Assembly: GCF_022012335.1 (NCBI RefSeq)
Contig: NZ_JAKLTO010000001.1
Span: 248,001 to 312,000, forward strand
DNA: 64,000 nucleotides
Source: Flavobacterium sp. SM15
GTDB lineage: Bacteria; Bacteroidota; Bacteroidia; Flavobacteriales; Flavobacteriaceae
Direction of reading: 5' to 3'
Shown: one piece after another, positions 52,583-61,306 of the stretch
Numbering within the stretch: position 1 is the first letter of the stretch
Layout: each line of letters begins with the position of its first letter
The notes under the pieces: model-generated
Database searches by the model: none
Told to the model about the DNA's origin: nothing
What the model saw: only the letters and a program-made list of their open reading frames with translations
Position numbers and translations under genes: made by a program

Positions 52583-53950
52583 ATGAATACACTTATAGCA
52601 ATTGCAGTTTTAGGCGTTATCGTCCTTCTAGCTGAAATTTTCAACTTAAGAAAAGCCATTATTCCTGTAACAATCGCAGGTTTAATCGCAACTTTAGGTC
52701 TTACCGTAACTGACTTTGGCGTAAGCGAAAGCCATTACAACAACATGATCAAAGTCAACAATTTTACGGTGACTTTCTCCAGTTTGTTTATCGTATTAAC
52801 TATTTTCTTAATTACCTTAAGCGCTAATTTTTATCAGGATCGTGCTTCCAAAATTTCGGATTTCGTTTCCATTAAATTATTTCTTTTGGCAGGAGCGGTT
52901 TCAATGGTATCGTTTGGAAATTTAGCCATGTTCTTCTTAGGAATTGAAGTATTGTCGATCTCCCTATATATTTTAGCAGGAAGCGACCGTTTGAATATAA
53001 AAAGTAACGAAGCGGGGATGAAATACTTCTTGATGGGATCTTTTGCCTCAGGAATTATCCTTTTCGGTATTGCCTTAATTTATGGTGCCGTAGGTTCTTT
53101 CGATATGGACATGATTTACGAAGCTTCCAATTCGGCCACCACAGTAGATTGGTTTTATATCGGAGTTTCGATGATTACCGTGGGAATGTTATTCAAAATC
53201 GCAACGGTTCCGTTCCATTTCTGGGCTCCGGATGTTTACGAAGGCGCGCCGGCTTTAACAACGGCTACCATGAGTACTTTGGCTAAAGTTACAGCAATGG
53301 CAACGTTCTTCAAACTAAATCAGGCCATGAATGGCAACATGAAATTCGAATACGAATTGGTAATCGTGATTGTTGCTATTGCATCGATGACTGTGGGTAA
53401 CATTATGGCATTACGTCAGAACAATATCAAAAGAATGTTGGCGTTTTCGGGAATTTCTCATGCCGGTTTCATGCTGATGGCGTTATTGAACCTGCAAAAT
53501 GCAACCGGAAGTTTATTCTACTACACGGCGGCTTATGGTTTAGCCGGTATTGCTGCCTTTACGGTGATTTTATACGTTTGTAAAGGAAAAGACAACGAAA
53601 ATATTGAAAACTTCAACGGTTTAGGAAAAAGAAGTCCGCTTATGGCCGGAATTTTAACTGCTTCTTTATTATCTATGGCAGGTATTCCGATTTTTTCCGG
53701 ATTCTTCGCTAAATTCTTCTTATTAAACCAAGTGTTACAAGCCGGATGGTTGATTCTTGTGATTGCCGGAGTAATCAATTCGATGCTAGCCGTATACTAC
53801 TATTTCAAAGTAATTAGTGCAATGTATACTAAAGAAGCGACCGAAGAAGCAACCAAAGTACCATTTGAATTTTACATTGTGGCGGTTTTAGCCATCGGTT
53901 TGAACATCGCTATCGGTATTTTCCCATCAGCTTTAATGGATTTATTCTAG
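52583..53950 (+). CDS. nuoN: NADH-quinone oxidoreductase subunit N
   Basis: The 455-residue antiporter-like subunit closes the nuo operon. Key segments are FFLGIEVLSISLYILAGS (Glu), KIATVPFHFWAPDVYEGAPALTTA (Lys/His in the channel), RQNNIKRMLAFSGISHAGFML and MAGIPIFSGFFAKFFLL. It runs to TAG 53948-53950 and is followed 20 bases later by a terminator. The fourteen genes are in the order A-N with no gap over 50 bases, so one transcript is likely. Confidence 0.95.
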   Translation: MNTLIAIAVLGVIVLLAEIFNLRKAIIPVTIAGLIATLGLTVTDFGVSESHYNNMIKVNNFTVTFSSLFIVLTIFLITLSANFYQDRASKISDFVSIKLFLLAGAVSMVSFGNLAMFFLGIEVLSISLYILAGSDRLNIKSNEAGMKYFLMGSFASGIILFGIALIYGAVGSFDMDMIYEASNSATTVDWFYIGVSMITVGMLFKIATVPFHFWAPDVYEGAPALTTATMSTLAKVTAMATFFKLNQAMNGNMKFEYELVIVIVAIASMTVGNIMALRQNNIKRMLAFSGISHAGFMLMALLNLQNATGSLFYYTAAYGLAGIAAFTVILYVCKGKDNENIENFNGLGKRSPLMAGILTASLLSMAGIPIFSGFFAKFFLLNQVLQAGWLILVIAGVINSMLAVYYYFKVISAMYTKEATEEATKVPFEFYIVAVLAIGLNIAIGIFPSALMDLF

Positions 53951-53969
53951 AAAAACATCTTTACTATAG

Positions 53970-54004
53970 AAAAGGCTGTTCATAAGTTTGAGCAGCCTTT
54001 TTTC
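53970..54004 (+). terminator. Terminator of the nuo operon
   Basis: Arms AAAAGGCTG (53970-53978) and CAGCCTTTT (53993-54001) enclose a 14-base loop and are followed by T residues. Confidence 0.8.
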
Positions 54005-54014
54005 TTTTTCTCCG

Positions 54015-54022
54015 TACCTTTA
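54015..54022 (+). promoter_or_regulatory. -7-like element four bases before umuC
   Basis: TACCTTTA differs from TAnnTTTG only at the last base and ends four bases before ATG 54027. A transcript from here would start at or beside the start codon. No LexA-type operator was recognised. Confidence 0.4.
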
Positions 54023-54026
54023 CACT

Positions 54027-55289
54027 ATGTATGCTTTAGTTGATTGCAATAATTTTTACGCTTCGTGCGAACGGGTGTTTCAGCCGCAGTTTGTAGGCAA
54101 ACCGATAGTGGTTTTGTCCAACAATGACGGTTGCATCATCTCACGCAGTGAAGAAGCCAAAGCACTCGACATTCCCATGGGCGCCCCGGAATTTCAGGTT
54201 CGGGAGCAATTAAAAAAGCATAACATCCTTGTTTTTTCTTCCAATTACACCTTGTACGGAGACCTCAGCGGGCGTGTGATGAATATTTTACGGGATTTTA
54301 CCCCAAATGTAGAAGATTATAGTATTGACGAGGCCTTTTTGAATTTCGAAGGCATAACCATAAATGATTATCACACCCACGGATTGCAGATCCGAAAGCG
54401 CATCCATAAATGGTTGGGGTTACCGGTTTGTATCGGCATTGCTCCTACCAAAACACTGGCAAAACTCGCCAATCGTATTGCCAAAAAATTCCCTGAAAAA
54501 ACTTTAGGCACACATGTAATTGATACTGACGAGAAGCGACTCAAAGCGTTGAAATGGGCAAAAATTGAAGACGTTTGGGGTATCGGTTACCGGTTGTCCA
54601 AAAAAATGAAAGCCAAAAAAATTCTTACCGCTTACGATTTCATTCAGCCCGAAAACGAAGCTTGGATCAAAACGACTATGGGGGTTTTAGGCAAACGAAT
54701 GCTCAGCGAACTCAAAGGCATTCCCGTCCTGGATTTGGAAACGCCTCTGGAAAGCAAAAAAAGCATCGCCATCACCCGAAGTTTCAAGACCAAACTGACC
54801 CAGCTGCAGGATCTGAAAGAACGCGTTTCCACTTTCGGAACGGTTTGCGCGGAAAAACTCCGCAAGCAAAATTCATGTTGCTACACCGTTAATGTGTTTT
54901 TGGCTAAAGATCCGCATAAAACAACGGGAAGAACGTATTTCAGCAGAACAGAAACCTTGCCTTTTGCCACCAATTCCAATTTAACCATCAGTCAATTGGC
55001 GGTTGAAATGCTGGAGAAGATTTACCAGCCAAATCAAATCTATATGAAAGCCGGGGTGATTGTCACGCAAATCATTCCGCAAAACCAAAAACAATTCCAT
55101 TTGTTTGAAGAGGAAAATCCGAAGCATCAAAAACTCATGGAAGCGATCGACAAGTACCATTCGAAAATTGGTCAGCGAAAAATCCGTTTGGGCAATCAGG
55201 ATTTACAGCAAACCTGGATCATGAATCAAAATTTTCTATCGAAAAACTATACCACCGATATTAACGAAGTAATTACCGTAAAATGTTAG
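54027..55289 (+). CDS. umuC: Y-family DNA polymerase V catalytic subunit
   Basis: Translesion polymerase that copies past damaged bases in the SOS response. The 420-residue protein starts MYALVDCNNFYASCERVFQP (first catalytic Asp) and has YSIDEAFLNFEG with the Asp-Glu pair. It also has the thumb/HhH region WGIGYRLSKKMKAKKILTAYDF and a UmuC-type C-terminal extension. ATG 54027 is used because it begins the polymerase domain; the frame runs 13 codons further upstream. It overlaps umuD by seven bases. The order umuC-umuD is the reverse of the E. coli operon. Confidence 0.93.
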   Translation: MYALVDCNNFYASCERVFQPQFVGKPIVVLSNNDGCIISRSEEAKALDIPMGAPEFQVREQLKKHNILVFSSNYTLYGDLSGRVMNILRDFTPNVEDYSIDEAFLNFEGITINDYHTHGLQIRKRIHKWLGLPVCIGIAPTKTLAKLANRIAKKFPEKTLGTHVIDTDEKRLKALKWAKIEDVWGIGYRLSKKMKAKKILTAYDFIQPENEAWIKTTMGVLGKRMLSELKGIPVLDLETPLESKKSIAITRSFKTKLTQLQDLKERVSTFGTVCAEKLRKQNSCCYTVNVFLAKDPHKTTGRTYFSRTETLPFATNSNLTISQLAVEMLEKIYQPNQIYMKAGVIVTQIIPQNQKQFHLFEEENPKHQKLMEAIDKYHSKIGQRKIRLGNQDLQQTWIMNQNFLSKNYTTDINEVITVKC

Positions 55290-55720
55290 GAGATCAGGCT
55301 AAAATATCCATGTTTGAAGCACAGGAAAACAATCCTTCGGAAGTTCCTTTTGTGAGCAGCGGGATCAAAGCCGGTTTTCCATCGCCGGCCGCAGATTTTG
55401 ACGGGACTAAGATCAGTCTGGACAACATCGTTATTAAACATAAAGACGCCACATTTTACGCTAAAGCCAGCGGAAATTCGATGATAGGTGCCGGAATTGA
55501 CGACGGTGATATTTTGGTAATTGATCGAAGTTTAGAGCCCACACACAACAAAATTGCCGTATGCTTTATCGATGGGGAATTTACAGTAAAACGCATTCAG
55601 ATTGAAAAAGATTGCGTCTATCTGATGCCGGAAAACAACGCATACCAGCCCATAAAAGTTACCCAAGACAATGAACTGCTTATCTGGGGCATTGTCACCT
55701 ATGTACTGAAGAGTCTTTAA
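55283..55720 (+). CDS. umuD: UmuD, self-cleaving polymerase V accessory subunit
   Basis: LexA-family serine peptidase (S24) that cleaves its own N-terminus on RecA filaments to give active UmuD'. The 145-residue protein has the cleavage site Ala30-Gly31 followed by FPSPA, the catalytic Ser66 in SGNSMIGAGI and Lys103 in FTVKRI. There is no DNA-binding domain, so it is UmuD and not LexA. Its ATG lies inside the end of umuC (seven-base overlap), so the pair is co-translated. The tail overlaps the convergent gene at 55717 by four bases. Confidence 0.92.
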   Translation: MLGDQAKISMFEAQENNPSEVPFVSSGIKAGFPSPAADFDGTKISLDNIVIKHKDATFYAKASGNSMIGAGIDDGDILVIDRSLEPTHNKIAVCFIDGEFTVKRIQIEKDCVYLMPENNAYQPIKVTQDNELLIWGIVTYVLKSL

Positions 55721-56073
55721 TTTTTACAAAGATTGTTCAGATAGGTGCTCAATTGCAATTGAAATAATGCGCCTTCAACCAAATCTTTAATGAGTAGCGC
55801 TTCGTTTGCAGAAACGGCCAACTCCATGCCTTCAAAAGGAGTACGCAACAAATAACGCTGGCAGGAATTTTGAAATTTACAATCGGAACAACCGATTTTC
55901 GAACAAGTGGCATCGAGTTCATGAGCAAATTTCAGCAAATCGCTTTCTGATAGGTAAAACCCCGATTCCTTAAAGACCAATTGTACTTTTTCCAGTATAA
56001 CAGTTTCATTCTTACACCAGAAAAAAGCGACACCTAAATCATTTTGATAAATTTCCTGTAACTGTTGCATCAT
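55717..56073 (-). CDS. Small protein with a cysteine cluster, unknown function
   Basis: The 118-residue product is not recognised. It is helical and soluble, and its middle holds CSKIGCSDCKFQNSC. These four Cys (about 57-71) are spaced C-x4-C-x2-C-x5-C and could bind zinc or an iron-sulfur cluster. Another Cys lies near the start (FFWCKNET) and one at the end (NNLCKN). Its stop region overlaps umuD by four bases tail to tail. It is a single gene, with the MFS gene 49 bases further downstream on the plus coordinates and the same strand. Confidence 0.68.
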   Translation of the reverse strand: MMQQLQEIYQNDLGVAFFWCKNETVILEKVQLVFKESGFYLSESDLLKFAHELDATCSKIGCSDCKFQNSCQRYLLRTPFEGMELAVSANEALLIKDLVEGALFQLQLSTYLNNLCKN

Positions 56074-56122
56074 GATCGATTTTCAACAAATATACAAATT
56101 ATTTAAAATGATTCTAAATAAA

Positions 56123-57379
56123 TTAGGTTTCTAAATCTTTTTCAATATTAAGATTTCGAAATTTGGGAGAAACAATTCCCATAGTACCAACAACAACAAG
56201 GGTCATAACCCCGCCAAAGACAACAGCCGGCACAACACCCATTAGCTTGGACGTAAAACCACTTTCGAAAGCCCCCAATTCGTTAGAAGAACCCACAAAA
56301 ATTGAATTTACGGAAGACACGCGCCCTCGCATATGGTCAGGCGTATAAATTTGCAGGATAGTTTGACGGATTACTACGGAAATTCCATCGGTGACTCCGC
56401 TCAAAAACAAGGCGACAACCGACACCCAAAAATTGGTAGACAAGCCAAAAACAATGATACAGATCCCAAAGCCAAAAACGGCAAATAGTAATTTTTTTCC
56501 CGCGTTGTGGTTCAAAGGCATTGAGGTTGCTATTAGCATCGTAATCAAACCTCCAATGGCGGGTGCAGCACGCAAAACACCGAAACCTTCCGACCCCACT
56601 TTGAGGATATCTTGGGCAAAAACAGGCAATAGCGCAACAGCTCCTCCAAAAAGCACCGCGAACATATCCAAAGAAATGGCATTGAGAATTGTTTTATTCT
56701 GGAACACAAAAGAAATCCCTTCCTTCAAACTTTTGGTAATCGGTTCCCCTACTTTGGGGTTAAGAATTGGCTTGGATTCAATTTGAGTAAGAACGATCAA
56801 TCCGATGACAATACAACTCACAACAAACACCATCGACCAGAAAACACCGATCCAACCAATGGTAAAACCTGCAAGCGCAGGTCCGAAAACAGCGGAAATT
56901 TGCCAAGTCGAACTACTCCAGGTTGCGGCATTAGCATATTCTTTCTTCGGCACAATCAATCCTAACAAACTGAAAACCGAAGGAATGATAAAAGCGCGCA
57001 CAATTCCTCCAAGAAAAACCAAGGCGTAAATCCCATAAAGCACCATATCTTGACTGAACATTGCAGATAACTCAGGCTTTACCAGCATACACATTAAAAA
57101 ACTAATCAAGCCTAAAGCCGAAAAACACTTCAACAACAAGCCTCGCTTTTCGCTCTGGTCTACGATATGTCCTGCAAAAAGCGCCATTGAAATTGCGGGA
57201 ATCACTTCCATAAGTCCTATTAAGCCTAAAGAAAATGGGCTTTTGGTGATACTGTACACTTCCCATTCTATCAACACGAATTGCATTGACCACGCCAGTA
57301 CAATAGCCAATCGCATGGCCAAAAACCATCGAAATTCTTTTATTTTCAGGGAAGAAAAGGGATCTTTTTTCTTAGTCAT
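56123..57379 (-). CDS. MFS transporter (EntS/MFS_3-like)
   Basis: The 418-residue, 12-helix major facilitator begins MTKKKDPFSSLKIKEFRWFLAMRLA, as in the EntS/MFS_3 branch. The motif A area is FAGHIVDQSEKRGLLLK and a second conserved stretch is PALAGFTIGWIGVFWSM. It should be a proton-driven inner-membrane exporter, but the substrate is not evident. Its ATG overlaps the end of recJ by eight bases, so it is the last gene of the acidic-protein/rsmI/osmC/recJ run. Confidence 0.84.
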   Translation of the reverse strand: MTKKKDPFSSLKIKEFRWFLAMRLAIVLAWSMQFVLIEWEVYSITKSPFSLGLIGLMEVIPAISMALFAGHIVDQSEKRGLLLKCFSALGLISFLMCMLVKPELSAMFSQDMVLYGIYALVFLGGIVRAFIIPSVFSLLGLIVPKKEYANAATWSSSTWQISAVFGPALAGFTIGWIGVFWSMVFVVSCIVIGLIVLTQIESKPILNPKVGEPITKSLKEGISFVFQNKTILNAISLDMFAVLFGGAVALLPVFAQDILKVGSEGFGVLRAAPAIGGLITMLIATSMPLNHNAGKKLLFAVFGFGICIIVFGLSTNFWVSVVALFLSGVTDGISVVIRQTILQIYTPDHMRGRVSSVNSIFVGSSNELGAFESGFTSKLMGVVPAVVFGGVMTLVVVGTMGIVSPKFRNLNIEKDLET

Positions 57380-59066
57380 TTTTTATATCTCTTAAACGCA
57401 ATTGTAGCGAAACGGTTCCATTCCACTCATTTTCCTCTACTGAAAAAACAGCGTCAAACTTCTTTTTAGTATCAGTGAGTTCTTTTTTTGAAGCCAAACC
57501 GAAACCAATGGCTCCAAATCCTTCAGAATCCTGTTGCCTGACAAACAATTTCAAATGTTCTTGCTCTGAACCTATTTTCTTAGCAAAACCACTGTCTTGC
57601 AAATCTTTACCTAAAAATATTGGGGTCATGTTTTGCGGACCGAATGGTTCAAACTGTTTTAAAATCCTAAAGAACTTAGGATTAATTTCCGAAAGATTGA
57701 TCTCAGCATCTATGGAAATTTCAGGCGTTAGCAAATCCGGATGGATTGTATTGGCAACTACCTGTTCGAAAGCATCCTTAAATTTTTCGTAATTCTCTTC
57801 TTTAAGGGTCATTCCCGCAGCGTACATATGACCGCCAAACTGTTCCAAATGTTCAGAACAAGCCTCAAGTGCATTATAAACATCAAAATCTTTAACAGAG
57901 CGTGCCGAGGCCGCCAATTTATCGCCGCTTTTAGTGAAAACCAAGGTGGGACGATAATAGGTTTCGGTTAAACGTGAAGCTACAATTCCGATCACGCCTT
58001 TGTGCCAGTCTTCCTGATACACCACCGTTGTAAACCGCTCCTGCTCGTTATTTTCGATGATTTGTTGTAATGCTTCCACCGTAATCTGTTTGTCTAAATC
58101 ACGGCGGTCTGCGTTCAAACTTTCTATATTAGCTGCAAATTCTTCCGCTTGTTGTAAATCGAATTCCGTCAACAATTCAACAGCATAATTACCGTGTTTG
58201 ATACGTCCGGCCGCATTAATTCTCGGAGCTACCACAAACACAACATCTGTTATCGTTAAGGTTTGTCGTTTTAAATTTTGAATCAGGGCTTTAATTCCCG
58301 GTCGTGGATTGGTATTGATTACTTCCAAACCGAATTTTGCCAATACGCGATTTTCTCCTGTAATCGGGACAATATCCGCAGCAATAGCCGTAGCTACCAA
58401 ATCCAGATAAGAAACCAGATCATAAATGGTTTGATTTCTGTTTTTGGCTAAAGCCTGAATCAGTTTAAAGCCTACACCACAACCACATAATTCATCGTAG
58501 GGATACGTACAGTCAGCTCTTTTCGGATCAAGAATTGCAACAGCATCGGGTAAAACCTCTCCCGGTCTGTGGTGATCGCAAATAATGAAATCTATATTTT
58601 TTGCTTTAGCATAAGCAACATGATCAATGGATTTTACCCCGCAATCCAACGCAATGATTAACGAAAAGCCGTTATCATCGGCAAAATCGATTCCCTGATA
58701 CGAAACACCGTAGCCTTCCTGATAACGATCCGGTATGTAAGTGGCCACATTCGGATAAAAACTTTTCAGATAAGAAGCCATCAAAGAAACCGCAGTAGTT
58801 CCGTCAACATCGTAATCTCCGAAAACAAGTACATTTTCTCCTTCTGCAATGGCTTTTTCAAGACGATCTACCGCCTTGTCCATGTCTTTCATAAGGTAAG
58901 GGTCGTGCAGATCTTCCAGACTTGGTCGAAAGAATTGACGGGCCTGATCAAAAGTCCCTACACCTCTTTGCACTAAAAGCTTGGCAATAATGGGCGCAAC
59001 ATTCAGCTCGTTAGCTAATTGGTTAACTTTTTCAGATTGGGGTTCGGGTTTAAGGGTCCAGCGCAT
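57372..59066 (-). CDS. recJ: Single-stranded-DNA-specific exonuclease RecJ
   Basis: RecJ degrades single-stranded DNA 5'-3' in recombination and mismatch repair. The 564-residue protein has the DHH-phosphoesterase motifs LVFGDYDVDGTTAVSL (about 80-96), IALDCGVKS and DHHRPGEVLPDA, and AGRIKHGNYAVELL. The DHHA1 part reads KLAASARSVKDFDVYNALEACSEHLEQFGGHMYAAG, and an OB-like C-terminus follows. Length suits the family (about 560-580). It overlaps the MFS gene by eight bases. Confidence 0.95.
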   Translation of the reverse strand: MRWTLKPEPQSEKVNQLANELNVAPIIAKLLVQRGVGTFDQARQFFRPSLEDLHDPYLMKDMDKAVDRLEKAIAEGENVLVFGDYDVDGTTAVSLMASYLKSFYPNVATYIPDRYQEGYGVSYQGIDFADDNGFSLIIALDCGVKSIDHVAYAKAKNIDFIICDHHRPGEVLPDAVAILDPKRADCTYPYDELCGCGVGFKLIQALAKNRNQTIYDLVSYLDLVATAIAADIVPITGENRVLAKFGLEVINTNPRPGIKALIQNLKRQTLTITDVVFVVAPRINAAGRIKHGNYAVELLTEFDLQQAEEFAANIESLNADRRDLDKQITVEALQQIIENNEQERFTTVVYQEDWHKGVIGIVASRLTETYYRPTLVFTKSGDKLAASARSVKDFDVYNALEACSEHLEQFGGHMYAAGMTLKEENYEKFKDAFEQVVANTIHPDLLTPEISIDAEINLSEINPKFFRILKQFEPFGPQNMTPIFLGKDLQDSGFAKKIGSEQEHLKLFVRQQDSEGFGAIGFGLASKKELTDTKKKFDAVFSVEENEWNGTVSLQLRLRDIKND

Positions 59067-59114
59067 GTATTCAAGATTTTGGATTATAAAAAATTAATTT
59101 AGTTTGGCTTGTAC

Positions 59115-59540
59115 TTACTGTTGATGATAGTGTATTTTAATATCGATTTTGGCAAACTGGCGGAACATTTCCATCACACCGCAGTATTTCTCTACCGAAA
59201 GATTCACAGCGCGTTCAATTTTTTTCTCATCCAGATTACTTCCGTAAAAATGATAATCCAGTCGAACGGTATGGTATGTTTTCGGATGTTCTTCGGTTAA
59301 ATCACCTTCGGTTTCAATTTTAAACTCGTCTACTTCGAGTTTCATTTTTTCCATTAGTGAAGTGACGTCTAAACCTGTGCAGCCCGCCAATGCAGAAAGC
59401 ATCAAGGCTTTAGGACGAAATCCTTTCCCTTCTCCCCCGTTTTCAGGCCCGGCATCAATTTGCATCACATCGCCACTTGGGTTAGTAGAATCAAACTGCA
59501 TTTTTCCTTGCCAGGTAGTAGTTATTTTGTGTGTGTCCAT
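59115..59540 (-). CDS. OsmC-family peroxiredoxin-like protein
   Basis: The 141-residue protein is of the OsmC/Ohr fold, which reduces organic hydroperoxides with two cysteines. The first reactive Cys is in MLSALAGCTGLDVTSLMEK (about Cys54) and the second in VEKYCGVMEMF (about Cys121). A Gly-rich GPENGGEGKGFRPKALM segment precedes the first. No signal peptide is seen. It lies between rsmI (11 bases) and recJ (48 bases) on the same strand, which may only reflect operon packing. Confidence 0.88.
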   Translation of the reverse strand: MDTHKITTTWQGKMQFDSTNPSGDVMQIDAGPENGGEGKGFRPKALMLSALAGCTGLDVTSLMEKMKLEVDEFKIETEGDLTEEHPKTYHTVRLDYHFYGSNLDEKKIERAVNLSVEKYCGVMEMFRQFAKIDIKIHYHQQ

Positions 59541-59551
59541 TTTTCAAATAA

Positions 59552-60229
59552 TTATTTTGCAGATTTACCCGCTACAATTACCACGATTTCTCCTTTCGGT
59601 GGTTTGGCTTCGAAATGTTTCAGCACTTCTTCTGCTGTACCGCGCACGGTTTCCTCATGGAGTTTAGATAATTCCCTTGATACCGAAACCTGTCGGTCGC
59701 CTCCGAAATATTGTATGAATTCCGCTAAGGTTTTTACCAGTTTATGTGGTGATACGTATAAAATCATGGTTCGGGTTTCTTCCGCTAAAGCCAAATAACG
59801 CGTTTGACGTCCTTTTTTATCGGGAAGAAATCCTTCAAAAACAAATTTATCGTTGGGTAAACCACTGTTAACCAATGCTGGAACAAAAGCTGTAGCTCCA
59901 GGCAAACATTCTACCTCAACTCCATTTTCCACACACGCCCTGGTTAACAAAAATCCCGGGTCGGAAATTGCAGGTGTTCCTGCATCGGAAATTAAGGCAA
60001 TGTTTTCCCCAGCCTGCAAACGACGAACAATTCCTTCAACGGTTTTGTGCTCGTTGTGCATATGGTGACTGTGCATTTGGGTGGCAATTTCGAAATGCTT
60101 GAGCAATTTTCCACTATTACGGGTGTCTTCGGCTAAAATCAAATCGACCTCCTTCAGAACCTTAATAGCTCTGAAGGTCATATCTTCTAAGTTGCCGATG
60201 GGCGTGGGCACCAAATACAATTTTCCCAT
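59552..60229 (-). CDS. rsmI: 16S rRNA (cytidine-1402-2'-O)-methyltransferase
   Basis: RsmI uses S-adenosylmethionine to 2'-O-methylate C1402 in the decoding centre of 16S rRNA. The 225-residue protein has the tetrapyrrole-methylase-like fold: LYLVPTPIGNLEDMTFRAIKVLKEVDLILAEDTRNSGKLL, then ALISDAGTPAISDPGFLL and LPGATAFVPALVNSGLP. The C-terminal end is SRELSKLHEETVRGTAEEVL. It directly abuts the upstream acidic-protein gene, whose stop codon ends where the rsmI ATG begins. Confidence 0.95.
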   Translation of the reverse strand: MGKLYLVPTPIGNLEDMTFRAIKVLKEVDLILAEDTRNSGKLLKHFEIATQMHSHHMHNEHKTVEGIVRRLQAGENIALISDAGTPAISDPGFLLTRACVENGVEVECLPGATAFVPALVNSGLPNDKFVFEGFLPDKKGRQTRYLALAEETRTMILYVSPHKLVKTLAEFIQYFGGDRQVSVSRELSKLHEETVRGTAEEVLKHFEAKPPKGEIVVIVAGKSAK

Positions 60230-61204
60230 TTAAGCGAATTTTTTCTCTACCAATTCCATAAAACGCTCGGCAAATTCATCTTTACCTTTCCAGTTATTGT
60301 AATCGGGTTTTACCAAATCTTCGATAAAACTTTTGGCCTCATCTAAGGTATTGAAGGTATTTAACTGGGAAACCACGCGATTAAGGTCTTCCCCGCTTCC
60401 GTCGAAAAGGTATTTTTCAAAGGTAATACGATCGTTCAAACCTAAAGTGATGCTCTTGCTGAATTTATCATTAAGGTTAAGGGAAGACGTTTTGTATTCT
60501 TCTTTCTCCTTGGCGATTTCTTCTTTGATCGTGGCAATTACTTCCTCTTTTTTAGTTTCTTCAACTATTGACTCTTCTGCTTTGGTTTCAACAACCGGTT
60601 CTTCAGTTTTTTCAAATACGACATCAGTAACTTTTTCAACTTCAGCAGGCACATCATCTACCTTTACAAACTCAGGCTCTTTATAACTGTCGCCCAATAA
60701 ATCTTCAAACGAAATTTGCTGGGTCTTTTTTTCTTCTTTTAGTTCTTCAACAGGTTCTTCTGCAACCGGTTCAAAAAGCGGCTCGATGATTTCTTCCTGA
60801 TGCTCCTCAGTAGTAACAACAGGCTCTTCCTCCTCTTCTTCGATGTCGTTTTCGTCTATGTCAACCTGACCAACCAAGACTTTTTCCTCTTCAACCGGGA
60901 TTTCTTCCGTGGTAACCTCAGCAACATTCTCTTCAGCTTTAACTACCTCAACAATTTCTTCAGGTTTTGATTCCTTAACAATTACAGGTTTCTCAACATA
61001 AGCCGTTTCGATCTTTTCCTCCAGTTCTTCATGGGTAAGCGTTGGTTTTAAAGCTTCGAAATTTTCCTCATAAAAACGTAAAATCGACAGTTTCTCATAC
61101 AATTTTTGCGCTTCCTGATGCAGTAAAACAACATCTTCCTTCCCTTTCAACTTTAAAATACGGTGTGCAATACTGATTAATTCGGCTTCTAATTTTTTCT
61201 TCAT
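60230..61204 (-). CDS. Acidic, low-complexity protein of unknown function
   Basis: The 324-residue protein has a helical N-terminal part (about 1-70: LEAELISIAHRILKLKGKEDV), a very Glu/Val-rich low-complexity middle (about 75-235, runs of Glu and Val repeats) and an ordered C-terminal domain (about 243-324: KFSKSITLGLNDRITFEKYLFDG). No signal peptide or membrane helix is seen. I recognise no family; the layout suggests a scaffold or an intrinsically disordered linker between two folded ends. It is the first gene of the run with rsmI, osmC-type, recJ and MFS genes and is divergent from tdk. Confidence 0.75.
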   Translation of the reverse strand: MKKKLEAELISIAHRILKLKGKEDVVLLHQEAQKLYEKLSILRFYEENFEALKPTLTHEELEEKIETAYVEKPVIVKESKPEEIVEVVKAEENVAEVTTEEIPVEEEKVLVGQVDIDENDIEEEEEEPVVTTEEHQEEIIEPLFEPVAEEPVEELKEEKKTQQISFEDLLGDSYKEPEFVKVDDVPAEVEKVTDVVFEKTEEPVVETKAEESIVEETKKEEVIATIKEEIAKEKEEYKTSSLNLNDKFSKSITLGLNDRITFEKYLFDGSGEDLNRVVSQLNTFNTLDEAKSFIEDLVKPDYNNWKGKDEFAERFMELVEKKFA

Positions 61205-61244
61205 AACTTTTGAATTTATATGGAGTAAAGCAATGTTTTTTTGA

Positions 61245-61252
61245 TATTTTTG
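61245..61252 (+). promoter_or_regulatory. -7 element of tdk
   Basis: TATTTTTG, an exact TAnnTTTG match, lies 55 bases before ATG 61307. No clear -33 box was seen. Confidence 0.45.
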
Positions 61253-61306
61253 TTTCAGTTACAAATCTAAACAGAAAAAGATTCTGTTGCGTCTGAAAAT
61301 TACAAA

